Source: Photorhabdus khanii NC19 (GTDB lineage Bacteria > Pseudomonadota > Gammaproteobacteria > Enterobacterales > Enterobacteriaceae). From it: a stretch of DNA of 42,689 nt. The position numbers were made by a program, and so were the translations under genes. Shown piece after piece: positions 15,621 through 25,450 of the stretch; position 1 is the first letter of the stretch, and every line of letters starts with the position of its first letter. The stretch spans positions 434,983 to 477,671 of the forward strand of contig NZ_AYSJ01000015.1 in assembly GCF_000517265.1 (NCBI RefSeq), given 5' to 3'. Under the pieces are notes generated by a model. That model made no database searches. It was not told the DNA's origin and saw nothing but the letters and a program-made list of their open reading frames with translations.

Positions 15621-16820
15621 GTGAATGTATCTTCTGGTGTTGCTCAGCCGCTATTAACCCGTGGCATGAAAGCAGTATTGGTATCACAATTTTTTTCTGC
15701 TTTTGCGGACAATGCTCTGCTGTTTGCGATTCTGGCACAGTTGAAAGCCCAGTTTTATCCTGACTGGAGTCAGCCAATATTGCAGATAGTGTTTGTCCTT
15801 GCGTATATCCTGTTGGCGCCTTTTGTGGGACGAATCGCAGATCACTTTCCGAAAGGTCGTGTGATGCTGTTTGCCAATAGCTTCAAGCTATTGGGCGCGC
15901 TTATTGTCTGTCTGGGTTATGATCCATTTTTGGGCTATGCTTTGGTTGGGATTGGTGCAGCATCGTATTCACCAGCTAAATACGGAATCTTGGTTGAATT
16001 GACAGATGGTGATCGCTTGGTAAAAGCGAATGGTTTGATGGAAGCTTCAACGATAGCTGCTATTCTCACCGGTTCTGTGGCTGGTGGTTTTTTGTCTGAT
16101 TGGAACTTGACCGTCGCATTGTTTGCTTGTGCACTGACATACGGTATTGCTGCCATTATTAATTTCTTTATTCCTCGATTGTCGGTGTCCCATCACGGTA
16201 GGGGCTGGAATCTGAAAAAGATACTGACGGACTTTACTTCAGCTTGTTGTATTCTTTGGCATAACAAAGAAGCACGATTTTCTTTGGTTGGAACCAGTCT
16301 ATTTTGGGGGGCGGGGATAACGCTGAGATTTCTGTTGGTTTTATGGGTGCCTGTTGTTTTGGGAATTGTTGATAACAGCACGCCAACAGTACTCAATGTG
16401 ATGGTTGCTATCGGGATTATTATCGGTGCAGGTGTTGCTGCGCGTTTTATCACATTGAAAACAGTCCGCCGTTGTATGCCAGCCGGTATTTTAATTGGTG
16501 TGATGGTGGTGATTTTTGCTGTTCAGCAGAGTATCTGGGCTTCTCACGTCATACTTATTATTCTTGGCATTTTTGGTGGCCTGTTTGTCGTTCCATTGAA
16601 TGCCTTATTGCAGGAAAGCGGCAGGCAAACGGTTGGGGCCGGTAATGCAATCGCAGTGCAGAATTTGGGTGAGAATACCGCCATGTTACTGATGCTTGGC
16701 CTATATTCACTGGTCATTAAAATAGGTATTCCGGTTGTTACGGCAGGGATAGGTTTTGGCGTGTTGTTTGCGCTGACAATCACTGGTTTGTGGATTTGGA
16801 ATCAGCTTCAGAAAAATTGA
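15621..16820 (+). CDS. lplT: lysophospholipid transporter
   Basis: LplT is an inner-membrane major-facilitator-type carrier that flips lysophospholipids to the cytoplasmic side, where Aas reacylates them. The protein is 399 residues with about 12 hydrophobic segments. Conserved text includes [19 protein letters not shown] at the N-terminus, [15 protein letters not shown] in the first cytoplasmic loop and [12 protein letters not shown]. The start is GTG at 15621, 11 bases after aas, with AGGAATAAC as ribosome site. In E. coli lplT precedes aas; here the order is reversed. Its intact state suggests that lysophospholipid repair still has value despite the shortened Aas. Confidence 0.95.
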   Translation: MNVSSGVAQPLLTRGMKAVLVSQFFSAFADNALLFAILAQLKAQFYPDWSQPILQIVFVLAYILLAPFVGRIADHFPKGRVMLFANSFKLLGALIVCLGYDPFLGYALVGIGAASYSPAKYGILVELTDGDRLVKANGLMEASTIAAILTGSVAGGFLSDWNLTVALFACALTYGIAAIINFFIPRLSVSHHGRGWNLKKILTDFTSACCILWHNKEARFSLVGTSLFWGAGITLRFLLVLWVPVVLGIVDNSTPTVLNVMVAIGIIIGAGVAARFITLKTVRRCMPAGILIGVMVVIFAVQQSIWASHVILIILGIFGGLFVVPLNALLQESGRQTVGAGNAIAVQNLGENTAMLLMLGLYSLVIKIGIPVVTAGIGFGVLFALTITGLWIWNQLQKN

Positions 16821-16846
16821 TCTTTTACCGGCTAAAAGGTGTGTTT

Positions 16847-17350
16847 ATGGATGAAAAAATTCTGATCCAGCTTAGTATTGAACTGGGAAAGAAACTGAGA
16901 CAGCAAAAATTGTGGGTGACTTGTGCTGAATCTTGCACAGGTGGCTGGCTGGCAAAAGCAATCTCAGATATTGCCGGTAGTTCTGCTTATTTTGACCGCA
17001 GCTTTGTGACATACAGTAATAGAGCCAAACATCAGATGCTTGGTGTATCAGAAACCACTTTACAGCAATATGGCGCTGTCAGTGAACAGGTTGTGAGAGA
17101 GATGGCAGCAGGGGCATTGCAGGCAGCGCACGCGGATCTAGCGGTTTCTGTCAGTGGTATTGCCGGGCCTGATGGTGGCAGCGAAGAGAAGCCTGTTGGC
17201 ACAGTGTGGTTTGGCTTTGCATATCGCACAATAAATGGGATAGAAATTGTATCCCGTCATTGTTGTTTTAACGGTGATCGAAATGAAATACGCCTTCAAT
17301 CCGCAATGTATTCTCTGAAGACGTTGTTATCAGAGATTATAAAAAATTAG
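16847..17350 (+). CDS. pncC: nicotinamide-nucleotide amidase (CinA C-terminal family)
   Basis: PncC deamidates nicotinamide mononucleotide to nicotinate mononucleotide in pyridine nucleotide salvage. The 167 residues carry the family motifs TCAESCTGGWLAKAISDIAG (about 26-45, catalytic Ser in ESCTGG), FVTYSNRAKHQMLGV, GAVSEQVVREMAAGAL and VSGIAGPDGGSEEKPVGTVWF. The ATG at 16847 has AAAGG upstream and matches the E. coli N-terminus; the frame upstream overlaps lplT and is not conserved. recA follows in the same direction as in E. coli but has its own SOS promoter. Confidence 0.94.
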   Translation: MDEKILIQLSIELGKKLRQQKLWVTCAESCTGGWLAKAISDIAGSSAYFDRSFVTYSNRAKHQMLGVSETTLQQYGAVSEQVVREMAAGALQAAHADLAVSVSGIAGPDGGSEEKPVGTVWFGFAYRTINGIEIVSRHCCFNGDRNEIRLQSAMYSLKTLLSEIIKN

Positions 17351-17351
17351 C

Positions 17352-17379
17352 TTGATGCTGTATGATTATACAGTATAAT
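17352..17379 (+). promoter_or_regulatory. recA promoter with LexA box
   Basis: The -35 TTGATG (17352-17357) and perfect -10 TATAAT (17374-17379) are separated by 16 bases that are exactly the LexA box CTGTATGATTATACAG (17358-17373). Layout and sequence match the E. coli recA operator, so repression by LexA and release on DNA damage are expected. Confidence 0.92.
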
Positions 17380-17455
17380 TGCTGGCAACATTTTGGTATT
17401 AAAAATTATTCATCGGCAGTGAGGTAACCCTTTCATTGCTTACGAGGGAGTAAAA

Positions 17456-18523
17456 ATGGCTATTGATGAAAATAAACAAAAAGCACTGGCAGCGGCACTG
17501 GGTCAAATTGAAAAACAGTTTGGTAAAGGTTCCATCATGCGTCTGGGCGAAGACCGTTCAATGGACGTTGAAACTATCTCCACTGGTTCACTGTCACTGG
17601 ATATTGCATTAGGTGCTGGTGGCTTGCCGATGGGACGCATTGTCGAAATCTATGGCCCGGAATCTTCTGGTAAGACAACGCTGACATTACAGGTTATTGC
17701 CGCAGCACAGCGTGAAGGTAAAACCTGTGCGTTTATTGATGCTGAACACGCCCTTGATCCTGTCTATGCGAAGAAACTGGGTGTTGATATTGACAACCTG
17801 TTGTGTTCTCAGCCAGACACAGGAGAACAGGCTCTTGAGATTTGTGATGCGTTGACACGTTCCGGTGCGGTTGATGTCATTATTGTCGACTCCGTTGCGG
17901 CTTTAACACCAAAAGCTGAAATCGAAGGAGAAATCGGTGATTCTCATATGGGGTTAGCTGCTCGTATGATGAGTCAGGCAATGCGCAAACTGGCGGGTAA
18001 CTTGAAAAGTTCCAATACGCTTCTGATCTTTATCAACCAGATCCGGATGAAAATTGGTGTTATGTTCGGTAACCCCGAAACTACAACCGGGGGTAATGCG
18101 CTGAAATTCTATGCTTCTGTACGTCTGGATATTCGCCGCATTGGTTCTGTGAAAAATGGCGAAGAAGTCGTTGGTAGCGAAACTCGTGTTAAGGTTGTGA
18201 AAAACAAGGTGGCAGCGCCATTTAAGCAAGCAGAATTCCAGATTATGTACGGTGAAGGCATCAACACTTATGGTGAATTGATCGACTTGGGTGTGAAACA
18301 TAAACTGGTGGAAAAAGCAGGTGCGTGGTACAGCTACAATAGCGATAAAATTGGTCAGGGCAAAGCGAATGCGACTATCTACCTGAAAGAACATCCTGAA
18401 ATTGCTACTGAGCTGGATAAAAAATTACGTGAAATGCTGCTACACAATGCTGGAGAATTCAGCAGTGCTGCTGCTGATTATCAAGACAACGAAAATGAAG
18501 AGTTGAATAACGAAGAATTCTAA
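17456..18523 (+). CDS. recA: recombinase RecA
   Basis: RecA forms filaments on single-stranded DNA, promotes strand exchange and triggers LexA self-cleavage. The protein is 355 residues (353 in E. coli). Walker A is GPESSGKTT (about 67-75), Walker [13 protein letters not shown], loop L1 [20 protein letters not shown], and loop L2 [27 protein letters not shown]. The C-terminus is acidic ([12 protein letters not shown]), which dampens activity. A LexA-controlled promoter lies upstream and an intrinsic terminator downstream. recX, normally next, is absent. Confidence 0.99.
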   Translation: MAIDENKQKALAAALGQIEKQFGKGSIMRLGEDRSMDVETISTGSLSLDIALGAGGLPMGRIVEIYGPESSGKTTLTLQVIAAAQREGKTCAFIDAEHALDPVYAKKLGVDIDNLLCSQPDTGEQALEICDALTRSGAVDVIIVDSVAALTPKAEIEGEIGDSHMGLAARMMSQAMRKLAGNLKSSNTLLIFINQIRMKIGVMFGNPETTTGGNALKFYASVRLDIRRIGSVKNGEEVVGSETRVKVVKNKVAAPFKQAEFQIMYGEGINTYGELIDLGVKHKLVEKAGAWYSYNSDKIGQGKANATIYLKEHPEIATELDKKLREMLLHNAGEFSSAAADYQDNENEELNNEEF

Positions 18524-18587
18524 TCTGATTATATTGATAGCCTGTATTCTGGTATTAAAGCTGTAAAAGTTTTGTCATCAAACTTAT

Positions 18588-18615
18588 AACCGCGTTAATA
18601 ATGACGCGGTTTTTT
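18588..18615 (+). terminator. recA intrinsic terminator
   Basis: An 8-bp stem AACCGCGT/ACGCGGTT with an 8-base loop is directly followed by TTTT. It lies 65 bases after the recA stop. A terminator here means alaS needs its own promoter. Confidence 0.85.
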
Positions 18616-18840
18616 CTCTCAGAAAGAAAGTATTATCCATATTATGCGATCATGCTTTCAGAAAATACCCAGACGATTTACAATGTTGCCAGCGAATGGA
18701 TGTATCTGGGATTTTACTTCTAATGGAAGAAATTTTATCTTATCCCCACTTTGTTTATTCGTGAGTTGAAAATAGGTGATGAAATATTCCACCTAACCAA
18801 TTCATAAATCTGTTTTTTCCAGCTTGATTTCGGGACAATT
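18616..18840. other. recA-alaS spacer without recX
   Basis: No frame with RecX-like sequence is found between recA and alaS in any frame. Only AT-rich DNA and the alaS leader are visible. E. coli has recX here. Confidence 0.7.
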
Positions 18841-21474
18841 ATGAGCAAAAGCACCGCTGAGATCCGTCAAGCGTTTCTCGACTTTTTTCATACTAAAGGG
18901 CATCAGGTAGTACCAAGCAGTTCTTTGGTGCCAAATAATGACCCAACACTGCTGTTTACCAACGCAGGGATGAACCAGTTTAAGGATGTATTTCTTGGGC
19001 AGGACAAAAGATCTTATTCCCGAGCAACAACTGCTCAGCGCTGTGTTCGTGCCGGTGGTAAACATAATGATTTAGAAAACGTAGGTTACACCGCACGTCA
19101 TCATACTTTCTTTGAAATGCTGGGTAATTTTAGTTTTGGTGATTACTTCAAACATGATGCTATTAGCTATGCTTGGGAACTTCTGACCGGCAAGGATTGG
19201 TTCAATTTGCCTAAAGAAAAATTATGGGTGACTGTCTATCAGACTGATAATGAAGCCTATGATATCTGGCAAAATGAAGTTGGAATACCAGCAGAAAGAA
19301 TTATCCGTATTGGTGATAACAAAGGTGCACCTTATGCATCAGATAACTTCTGGCAAATGGGTGATACCGGTCCTTGTGGCCCTTGTACTGAAATTTTTTA
19401 TGATCATGGTGATCATATCTGGGGTGGCCCGCCAGGAAGTCCAGAGGAAGATGGTGACAGGTATATTGAAATCTGGAACATCGTCTTTATGCAGTTCAAT
19501 CGTCGTGTTGATGGCACGATGGAGCCGCTGCCAAAACCATCCGTAGATACCGGTATGGGGCTGGAGCGTATTGCTGCTGTATTGCAGCATGTTAATTCCA
19601 ACTATGAGATTGATCTGTTCCGTGAGTTGATTGCTGCTGTGGCTGGTGTCACAGGTGCTACAGATGATCTGAGTAATAAATCTCTGCGGGTTATTGCCGA
19701 CCACATCCGTTCATGTGCGTTCCTGATTTGTGATGGTGTTATTCCTTCCAATGAAAACCGTGGTTATGTTCTGCGCCGTATTATCCGCCGGGCTATCCGT
19801 CACGGTAACATGTTGGGTGCTAAAGATACCTTCTTCTATAAATTGGTTGCTCCATTGATAGAAGTGATGGGCGCTGCGGGAGAGGAACTTAAGCGTCAGC
19901 AAACCATTGTTGAGCAGGTTTTGAGAACAGAGGAAGAGCAATTTGCCCGTACTCTGGAACGCGGTCTTCAATTGCTGGACGATGAACTATCAAGACTGTC
20001 CGGTGATATTCTGGATGGTGAAACCGCCTTCCGTCTGTACGATACCTATGGCTTTCCTGTGGATTTAACCGCTGATGTTTGCCGTGAGCGTAATATTAAG
20101 GTGGATGAAGACGGTTTTGCAGTTGCAATGGAAAGTCAGCGTCGTCGGGCTCGTGAATCAAGTGGTTTCGGGACTGATTATAATGAGTTGATCAAAGTTG
20201 ATGAACGCAGTGATTTCTCTGGTTACGATCATAACGAACAGCAAGCAGTAGTAACAGCCATCTTCCGTAATGGCGAATTAGTCAATCAAATTCAAGCTGG
20301 TGAAGAAGCGATTATTATACTGGATCAGACCACTTTTTACGCAGAGTCCGGTGGGCAAGTTGGTGACAGGGGTATTCTGAGCAATAACGATTGTGTTTTT
20401 GATGTTGCTGATACACAAAAATACAGTCGGGCTATCGGTCACATCGGTAAGCTTGCAAAGGGTACCTTAAGTGTAAACCATAAGGTCAATGCTGTTATTG
20501 ATATAGAACGTCGTGATGCAATCCGTTTGAATCATTCAGCAACCCATCTGTTACATGCTGCATTACGTCAGATTTTAGGCGAACATGTATCTCAGAAAGG
20601 CTCCTTGGTTAACGATAAATATCTCCGCTTTGATTTTTCTCATTTTGAAGCAATGAAACCGGAGCAGATCCGTCAGGTTGAGGATTTGGTTAATGCTGAA
20701 GTTCGTAAGAATTCACCGATAGTGACTGAATTGATGGATCTGGAAGCGGCAAAAACCAAAGGCGCTATGGCACTGTTTGGTGAAAAATACGAAGAGCAAG
20801 TTCGTGTACTGTCAATGGGGAATTTTTCCACTGAATTATGTGGCGGGACTCACGCAAGCCGTACTGGTGATATTGGTTTATTCCGTATTACTGCTGAATC
20901 TGGAACTGCTGCGGGTATCCGTAGGATTGAAGCAATTACAGGTAAAAAAGCGTTGGAATCTGTGCACCAACAAGCTAATTTGCTTCAGGATATTGCTCAA
21001 TTGGTGAAAGGTGATATCAATAACCTGAGTGAAAAAGTACGGGTAACACTGGATAAAACCAAAGCACTGGAAAAAGAGCTCCAACAGCTTAAAGATCAAC
21101 AGGCTATACAGGAAAGCTCTTCTTTGGCAAGTAAAGCAAAAGACTTTAACGGTGTGAGGTTGCTGGTTAGCCAGTTGAGTAATACAGAGCCTAAAATGCT
21201 GAGAACTATGGTTGATGATCTAAAAAATCAACTGGGTTCAGCAATTATTGTGCTTTCTACTATAAGTGATGATAAAGTCAGCCTAATTGTTGGTGTCACA
21301 AAGGATCTGACTGCTAGAATAAAAGCAGGTGAGTTAATTTCTTCTGTAGCTCAACAAATCGGTGGTAAAGGTGGTGGTCGCCCTGATATGGCCCAAGCAG
21401 GTGGTCCTGATGTTAAAGCGTTGCCTTCTGCTTTAGATAGCGTGGAAGAGTGGGTAGCATCGCGGCTTACCTGA
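18841..21474 (+). CDS. alaS: alanyl-tRNA synthetase
   Basis: AlaS charges tRNA-Ala and edits mischarged Ser and Gly. The 877-residue protein contains the class II core at the N-terminus ([21 protein letters not shown] start, [17 protein letters not shown] motif 2 region, [12 protein letters not shown] motif 3). The editing domain has [12 protein letters not shown] and [13 protein letters not shown] zinc-binding parts. A coiled coil follows (about 700-760), then the glycine-rich C-Ala domain ([15 protein letters not shown]). The length is typical (E. coli 876). The ATG at 18841 is the only start giving the conserved N-terminus. csrA follows, as in E. coli. Confidence 0.98.
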   Translation: MSKSTAEIRQAFLDFFHTKGHQVVPSSSLVPNNDPTLLFTNAGMNQFKDVFLGQDKRSYSRATTAQRCVRAGGKHNDLENVGYTARHHTFFEMLGNFSFGDYFKHDAISYAWELLTGKDWFNLPKEKLWVTVYQTDNEAYDIWQNEVGIPAERIIRIGDNKGAPYASDNFWQMGDTGPCGPCTEIFYDHGDHIWGGPPGSPEEDGDRYIEIWNIVFMQFNRRVDGTMEPLPKPSVDTGMGLERIAAVLQHVNSNYEIDLFRELIAAVAGVTGATDDLSNKSLRVIADHIRSCAFLICDGVIPSNENRGYVLRRIIRRAIRHGNMLGAKDTFFYKLVAPLIEVMGAAGEELKRQQTIVEQVLRTEEEQFARTLERGLQLLDDELSRLSGDILDGETAFRLYDTYGFPVDLTADVCRERNIKVDEDGFAVAMESQRRRARESSGFGTDYNELIKVDERSDFSGYDHNEQQAVVTAIFRNGELVNQIQAGEEAIIILDQTTFYAESGGQVGDRGILSNNDCVFDVADTQKYSRAIGHIGKLAKGTLSVNHKVNAVIDIERRDAIRLNHSATHLLHAALRQILGEHVSQKGSLVNDKYLRFDFSHFEAMKPEQIRQVEDLVNAEVRKNSPIVTELMDLEAAKTKGAMALFGEKYEEQVRVLSMGNFSTELCGGTHASRTGDIGLFRITAESGTAAGIRRIEAITGKKALESVHQQANLLQDIAQLVKGDINNLSEKVRVTLDKTKALEKELQQLKDQQAIQESSSLASKAKDFNGVRLLVSQLSNTEPKMLRTMVDDLKNQLGSAIIVLSTISDDKVSLIVGVTKDLTARIKAGELISSVAQQIGGKGGGRPDMAQAGGPDVKALPSALDSVEEWVASRLT

Positions 21475-21491
21475 ATTACCTGAGTTTGGAG

Positions 21492-21520
21492 GGCACCATG
21501 ATAGTTGCTTTTATGGTGCC
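21492..21520 (+). terminator. hairpin after alaS
   Basis: Stem GGCACCAT/ATGGTGCC with a 13-base loop starts 17 bases after the alaS stop. The downstream sequence TTGAAATCTT is only partly T-rich, so termination may be weak. Confidence 0.45.
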
Positions 21521-21717
21521 TTGAAATCTTGTTGTGAAATTGTTAAAAGGTTGAGCGCACATTTATTTATTTTGGCTAAACTATATATGTAGGAAATGCG
21601 CTCAAAATTGCTTATACTTTAAGCATATAACATTGTTTTACGTTTTCACGGTGTTTGGATGGATAATAGCGGGGAAACCTAAAGACCCGACTCTTTTAAA
21701 TTTTCAAGGAGCAAAGA

Positions 21718-21903
21718 ATGCTTATTCTGACTCGTCGAGTTGGTGAAACGCTCATGATAGGCGATGAGGTAACAGTTACAGTACTGGGGGTTAAAGGTAA
21801 CCAAGTTCGTATTGGTGTAAATGCCCCTAAAGAAGTTTCTGTTCACCGTGAAGAAATTTATCAGCGGATTCAGGCCGAAAAATCTCAGCCAACAACTTAT
21901 TGA
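21718..21903 (+). CDS. csrA: carbon storage regulator CsrA
   Basis: CsrA is a dimeric RNA-binding protein that blocks or stabilises mRNAs at GGA sites and controls motility, glycogen and, in insect pathogens, virulence and secondary metabolism. The protein has 61 residues, as in E. coli, and the canonical text [16 protein letters not shown] at the start and [16 protein letters not shown]. Arg44-type RNA contacts (VHREEI) are kept. The ribosome site AAGGAG lies 8 bases upstream of ATG 21718. Its own leader is long (243 bases from alaS), consistent with several promoters. Confidence 0.97.
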
Positions 21904-21911
21904 CCCTAAGT

Positions 21912-21944
21912 TGGCGTCCTATGTCAGAACCGGGCGCCATTTTT
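21912..21944 (+). terminator. csrA intrinsic terminator
   Basis: An 8-bp stem TGGCGTCC/GGGCGCCA (one G-U pair) with a 12-base loop is followed by TTTTT, 8 bases after the csrA stop. Confidence 0.75.
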
Positions 21945-22195
21945 GAGGTATTTCCTCTCTGTTAGTAGCTTGCTCCCTTTATTCTTAAATTTTTACCTAT
22001 CATCCCCTCTTTTTTGTTTTTCTATCGTAAGAAAAGGCAGCGCCCATGATGCTATTGTGGGAAATAATGGCTTGGGCTTGCATACACTTCAATTGAAGGT
22101 AGGATAATTTACTGCTGACAAAATACACTTTTTGTCGTCAAACCATCCATCTTGTGTGTGAAGTATCCAAACAAACACAGGTTTAGAAAAATTGT
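21945..22195. other. csrA-tRNA spacer
   Basis: I see no open frame or RNA gene in these 250 bases. The region is AT-rich with several T-runs. Confidence 0.5.
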
Positions 22196-22230
22196 TTGAC
22201 TTATAAGTCTGGGAAAGTAATATGTGCGCC
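22196..22230 (+). promoter_or_regulatory. tRNA operon promoter with GC-rich discriminator
   Basis: A -35 TTGACT (22196-22201) and -10 TAATAT (22218-22223) are 16 bases apart, followed by GTGCGCC. The GC-rich discriminator is the hallmark of promoters shut down by ppGpp, as expected for a tRNA operon. The tRNA-Ser starts about 70 bases further on. Confidence 0.7.
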
Positions 22231-22301
22231 ACGCAGTGACGAGGAGCTTAAACAAAAGTTCTGAGCCACAAGTTCGAAAAATAGCTCGAAAGAAAGCGTA
22301 C

Positions 22302-22394
22302 GGTGAGATGGCCGAGAGGCTGAAGGCGCTCCCCTGCTAAGGGAGTATGCGGTCAAAAGCTGCATCGAGGGTTCGAATCCCTCTCTCACCGCCA
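22302..22394 (+). tRNA. serV: tRNA-Ser (anticodon GCT)
   Basis: A 93-base class II tRNA with acceptor stem GGTGAGA/TCTCACC, discriminator G and encoded CCA. The anticodon loop is CTGCTAA (GCT, reading AGC/AGU). A long variable arm follows (TATGCGGTCAAAAGCTGCAT) and then GGTTCGAATCC in the T arm. It lies downstream of csrA and before tRNA-Arg genes, as in E. coli serV-argVYZQ. Confidence 0.96.
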
Positions 22395-22406
22395 TTTTAA
22401 GACCAC

Positions 22407-22483
22407 GCATCCATAGCTCAGCTGGATAGAGTACTCGGCTACGAACCGAGCGGTCGGAGGTTCGAATCCTCCTGGATGCACCA
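22407..22483 (+). tRNA. tRNA-Arg (anticodon ACG), copy 1
   Basis: A 77-base tRNA with acceptor arms GCATCCA/TGGATGC, discriminator A and encoded CCA. The anticodon ACG lies in GGCTACGAACC. The A34 is normally converted to inosine by TadA, reading CGU/CGC/CGA. It begins 12 bases after the tRNA-Ser CCA, so both are on one transcript. Confidence 0.96.
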
Positions 22484-22570
22484 TATTTAGCCTTAAGATG
22501 AAATCATCTAAGGCACCATTCAGGTAATCAAAGCAGCTACTGCATTTTACCAGAGTAACAAACTGACCAT

Positions 22571-22647
22571 GCATCCATAGCTCAGCTGGATAGAGTACTC
22601 GGCTACGAACCGAGCGGTCGGAGGTTCGAATCCTCCTGGATGCACCA
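22571..22647 (+). tRNA. tRNA-Arg (anticodon ACG), copy 2
   Basis: Identical in sequence to copy 1, including CCA. It lies 87 bases after copy 1, in the second repeat unit. Confidence 0.96.
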
Positions 22648-22734
22648 TATTTAGCCTTGAGATGAAATCATTTAAGGCACCATTCAGGTAATCAAAGCAA
22701 CTACTGCCTTTTACCAGAGTAACAAACTGGCCAT

Positions 22735-22811
22735 GCATCCATAGCTCAGCTGGATAGAGTACTCGGCTACGAACCGAGCGGTCGGAGGTTCGAATCCTCC
22801 TGGATGCACCA
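22735..22811 (+). tRNA. tRNA-Arg (anticodon ACG), copy 3
   Basis: Identical to copies 1 and 2, and followed within 5 bases by the operon terminator. E. coli K-12 carries four copies at this locus; here there are three. Confidence 0.96.
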
Positions 22812-22815
22812 TATT

Positions 22816-22847
22816 AAGCCCCGCCTAAAAAGCGGGGCCTTTTCTTT
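22816..22847 (+). terminator. tRNA operon terminator
   Basis: A GC-rich 7-bp stem GCCCCGC/GCGGGGC with loop CTAAAAA is followed by CTTTTCTTT. It lies directly behind the last tRNA. Confidence 0.85.
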
Positions 22848-22987
22848 ATCTGTATTGCTGTAATCAATCTGTCCCCTGTATAGCACTGAAAGACTTTTGC
22901 TTATATATCTAATCAGCGACAATTTGGCTTGTTTAAGATAAAGTAAACCTTTATAAAAATTCTTCTAAAACACTACGGGAGGTCGAA

Positions 22988-24547
22988 TTGATCCCGGACG
23001 TATCAAAGGCTCTATCATGGCTAGAGGCTCATCCGACAATTTTAAAGGGAATTCGTCGCGGTGTTGAGCGTGAAACATTGCGTGTTACTTCAGATGGTGA
23101 TTTGGCAGCAACGGAGCATCCTAAAGCACTTGGCGCAGCGCTTACGCACAAATGGATTACGACTGATTTTGCAGAGTCATTGTTAGAATTCATAACACCA
23201 GTCGATGATGACATAAAATATACTATTTCATTTCTTAGCGATATTCATCGTCATACGGCGCGTGTTCTGGATAAAGAAAAAATGTGGCCTTTGAGTATGC
23301 CATGCTTTATTGATGCGGAAGAGAACATTACTCTGGCTCAGTATGGCACATCGAATATTGGTCGCTATAAGACGTTATATCGTGAAGGGCTGAAAAACCG
23401 TTATGGTGCTTTAATGCAGACCATCTCTGGGGTTCATTATAATTTTTCATTACCGATTGAGTTTTGGCAAGCATGGGCTGGCGTTGAAGATGCAGAGAGT
23501 GGTAAAGAGCGGATCTCTGATGGCTATTTCCGATTGATCCGCAACTACTATCGTTTTGGATGGGTGATTCCATACTTGTTTGGCGCTTCTCCAGCAATTT
23601 GTTCTTCATTCTTGCGTGGCAGAGAGACTTCTTTGCCTTTTGAACGTATAGAAAATGGAGCTTGCTATCTTCCTTATGCTACTTCATTAAGAATGAGTGA
23701 TCTGGGATACACCAATAAATCACAGCGTGATCTGAATATTACGTTTAATAACCTTCGTACCTATGTTGAAGGGTTGAAAAAAGCGATTCACAAGCCGTCT
23801 GACGAGTTTGCTAAGCTGGGTATTAAGCAAGGTGACAAATATATTCAGCTCAATACAAACGTCTTACAGATTGAAAATGAATTGTATGCGCCAATCCGGC
23901 CTAAACGTGTTGCAAAAGGGAATGAATCGCCTTCTGATGCTTTACTACGTGGAGGGGTGGAATATATCGAAGTTCGTTCATTAGATATTAATCCATTTGC
24001 CGCGATTGGGGTCAATGAAACACAAATTCGCTTTCTTGACCTATTCTTAATATGGTGTGTGCTTGCTGAAGCGCCGGAAATGAGTAGTGATGAGTTGGAG
24101 TGTTGCCGCAAAAACTGGAATAGGGTGATCCTTGAAGGGCGTAAACCAGAGCAAGTGATTGGTCTTGGTTGTGGCAGCGTGGAGGAACCATTAGCTAAAG
24201 TTGGCAAAGAATTATTCAATGACTTGAAACGGGTTGCTGAAATACTGGATAGTTGTTCTGGTACGCAATATCGGAAAGTTTGCGAAGAATTGATTGCTAT
24301 GTTTGATGATTCATCACTGACTTTATCGGCTCGTGTGCTGGAAGAAATGAAGACTCAGGGCATTGGTGGTTTTGGGCTGGAATTGGCAGATAGATATCAT
24401 CAGCAATTAATCAATGAAAAATATGAGGTTATTAGCGACGAACAGTTCGCTATAGAACTCTGGGCCTCAGTGGAGCGACAAGACGCGTTGGAATATGAAG
24501 ATACCATCAGTTTTGATGAATATCTGAAACAACAGGCAGGATGCTAG
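22988..24547 (+). CDS. gshA: glutamate-cysteine ligase
   Basis: GshA joins glutamate and cysteine, the first and rate-limiting step of glutathione synthesis. The 519-residue protein matches E. coli GshA (518) throughout: [11 protein letters not shown] (ATP/Mg contact), [54 protein letters not shown] and [15 protein letters not shown]. The start codon is TTG at 22988, as in E. coli gshA, with GGGAGGTC as a strong ribosome site. TTG lowers translation. luxS follows after an ERIC element. Confidence 0.97.
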   Translation: MIPDVSKALSWLEAHPTILKGIRRGVERETLRVTSDGDLAATEHPKALGAALTHKWITTDFAESLLEFITPVDDDIKYTISFLSDIHRHTARVLDKEKMWPLSMPCFIDAEENITLAQYGTSNIGRYKTLYREGLKNRYGALMQTISGVHYNFSLPIEFWQAWAGVEDAESGKERISDGYFRLIRNYYRFGWVIPYLFGASPAICSSFLRGRETSLPFERIENGACYLPYATSLRMSDLGYTNKSQRDLNITFNNLRTYVEGLKKAIHKPSDEFAKLGIKQGDKYIQLNTNVLQIENELYAPIRPKRVAKGNESPSDALLRGGVEYIEVRSLDINPFAAIGVNETQIRFLDLFLIWCVLAEAPEMSSDELECCRKNWNRVILEGRKPEQVIGLGCGSVEEPLAKVGKELFNDLKRVAEILDSCSGTQYRKVCEELIAMFDDSSLTLSARVLEEMKTQGIGGFGLELADRYHQQLINEKYEVISDEQFAIELWASVERQDALEYEDTISFDEYLKQQAGC

Positions 24548-24610
24548 AGAAGAAAATGGCCACTAATCATAGTGGCCAAATAAAAACTTCTGGAAAAATA
24601 GGAATGGTAA

Positions 24611-24737
24611 TATACCCTATAGATTTCAAGATGCATCGAGACGGCAAGGGAGCGAATCCCCGGGAGCATAGCGAACTATGTGACCGGGGTGAGCGAGTGC
24701 AGCCAACAAAGAGGCCACTTGAAAGATAACGGGTATA
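24611..24737. repeat. ERIC (enterobacterial repetitive intergenic consensus) element
   Basis: The 127-base imperfect palindrome is bounded by TATACCC and GGGTATA and holds the ERIC core. AACTATGTGACCGGGGTGAG at 24673-24692 matches the ERIC2 primer region with few changes, and AGCGAATCCCCGGGAGC lies in the other arm. Its length equals the classical ERIC. These are non-autonomous repeats scattered in transcribed intergenic regions. Here it lies between gshA and luxS, and its right end supplies TATAAT at 24734-24739. Confidence 0.9.
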
Positions 24738-24828
24738 ATTGCGCGTCTTTCATTCTTTACGACCGGTGGTAGATGAAAAGGTTTCATTTGCTTGTAAAAA
24801 AATCTGAATTTTTTGTGGAGATGAAGAA

Positions 24829-25344
24829 ATGCCTTTACTAGATAGTTTTACTGTTGACCATACCCGTATGGCTGCACCAGCTGTAAGAGTTGCTAAGACC
24901 ATGAAAACGCCTCATGGTGACACCATCACAGTTTTTGATTTACGCTTCTGTGTGCCAAATAAAGAGGTTATGCCTGAGAAAGGTATTCATACACTTGAGC
25001 ATTTGTTTGCTGGTTTTATGCGTAACCACCTCAATGGTGATGGTGTTGAAATTGTTGATATATCGCCAATGGGATGCCGAACTGGTTTTTATATGAGCCT
25101 GATTGGTGCGCCAGCAGAAATACGTGTAGCTGAAGCGTGGAAAGCAGCAATGGCCGATGTATTGAAAGTGAAAGATCAGAGTCAGATCCCAGAGCTAAAT
25201 ATTTATCAGTGCGGTACTTATCACATGCATTCACTGACAGAGGCTCAGGATATTGCCCGCCATATTCTTGATTCAGATGTTCGTGTTAATAAGAATGATG
25301 AACTGGCATTGCCAGAAGAAAAGCTAACGGAATTGCATGTATAG
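24829..25344 (+). CDS. luxS: S-ribosylhomocysteine lyase (autoinducer-2 synthase)
   Basis: LuxS cleaves S-ribosylhomocysteine to homocysteine and DPD, the precursor of AI-2. The 171 residues match the E. coli length. The metal ligands are His54, His58 (HTLEH) and Cys128 ([10 protein letters not shown]), and the general base is Cys83 (GCRTGFY). The start ATG has GAGATGAAGAA-type ribosome contacts upstream. gshA lies before it as in E. coli. In Photorhabdus, luxS affects light output, oxidative resistance and virulence (established knowledge). Confidence 0.98.
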   Translation: MPLLDSFTVDHTRMAAPAVRVAKTMKTPHGDTITVFDLRFCVPNKEVMPEKGIHTLEHLFAGFMRNHLNGDGVEIVDISPMGCRTGFYMSLIGAPAEIRVAEAWKAAMADVLKVKDQSQIPELNIYQCGTYHMHSLTEAQDIARHILDSDVRVNKNDELALPEEKLTELHV

Positions 25345-25396
25345 TTTATGACAGCGATGATATTTCGGATTTTTTCGATGAGATGTTAGCAGGAAT

Positions 25397-25433
25397 ATAC
25401 CGTTGGGGGCGTAGCATATACCTCCAACGGTAT
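25397..25433. terminator. hairpin between convergent luxS and corB/yfjD
   Basis: A perfect 10-bp stem ATACCGTTGG/CCAACGGTAT has a 17-base loop. The stem can add G-C pairs inside the loop. A moderate T-rich tract (GAATTTT) follows on the + strand. It probably serves both genes. Confidence 0.55.
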
Positions 25434-25450
25434 GAATTTTAAGTGATCAT

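Larger units (their letters stand above)
22407..22734 (+). repeat. tandem 164-base units of tRNA-Arg plus spacer
   Basis: Copies 22407-22570 and 22571-22734 each hold a 77-base tRNA and an 87-base spacer. The spacers differ at only a few positions. The third tRNA copy has a different 3' flank, so the array arose by unit duplication. The spacer may be kept alike by gene conversion or by a processing role. Confidence 0.9.

Noticed and set aside
22201-22738. Three reverse-strand frames across the tRNA cluster
   Set aside because: They are antisense to clear tRNA genes and their similarity to each other only reflects the tandem tRNA repeats.
24541-24729. 62-codon frame after gshA
   Set aside because: Most of it reads through the ERIC element and it has no ribosome site; it is a by-product of the repeat.
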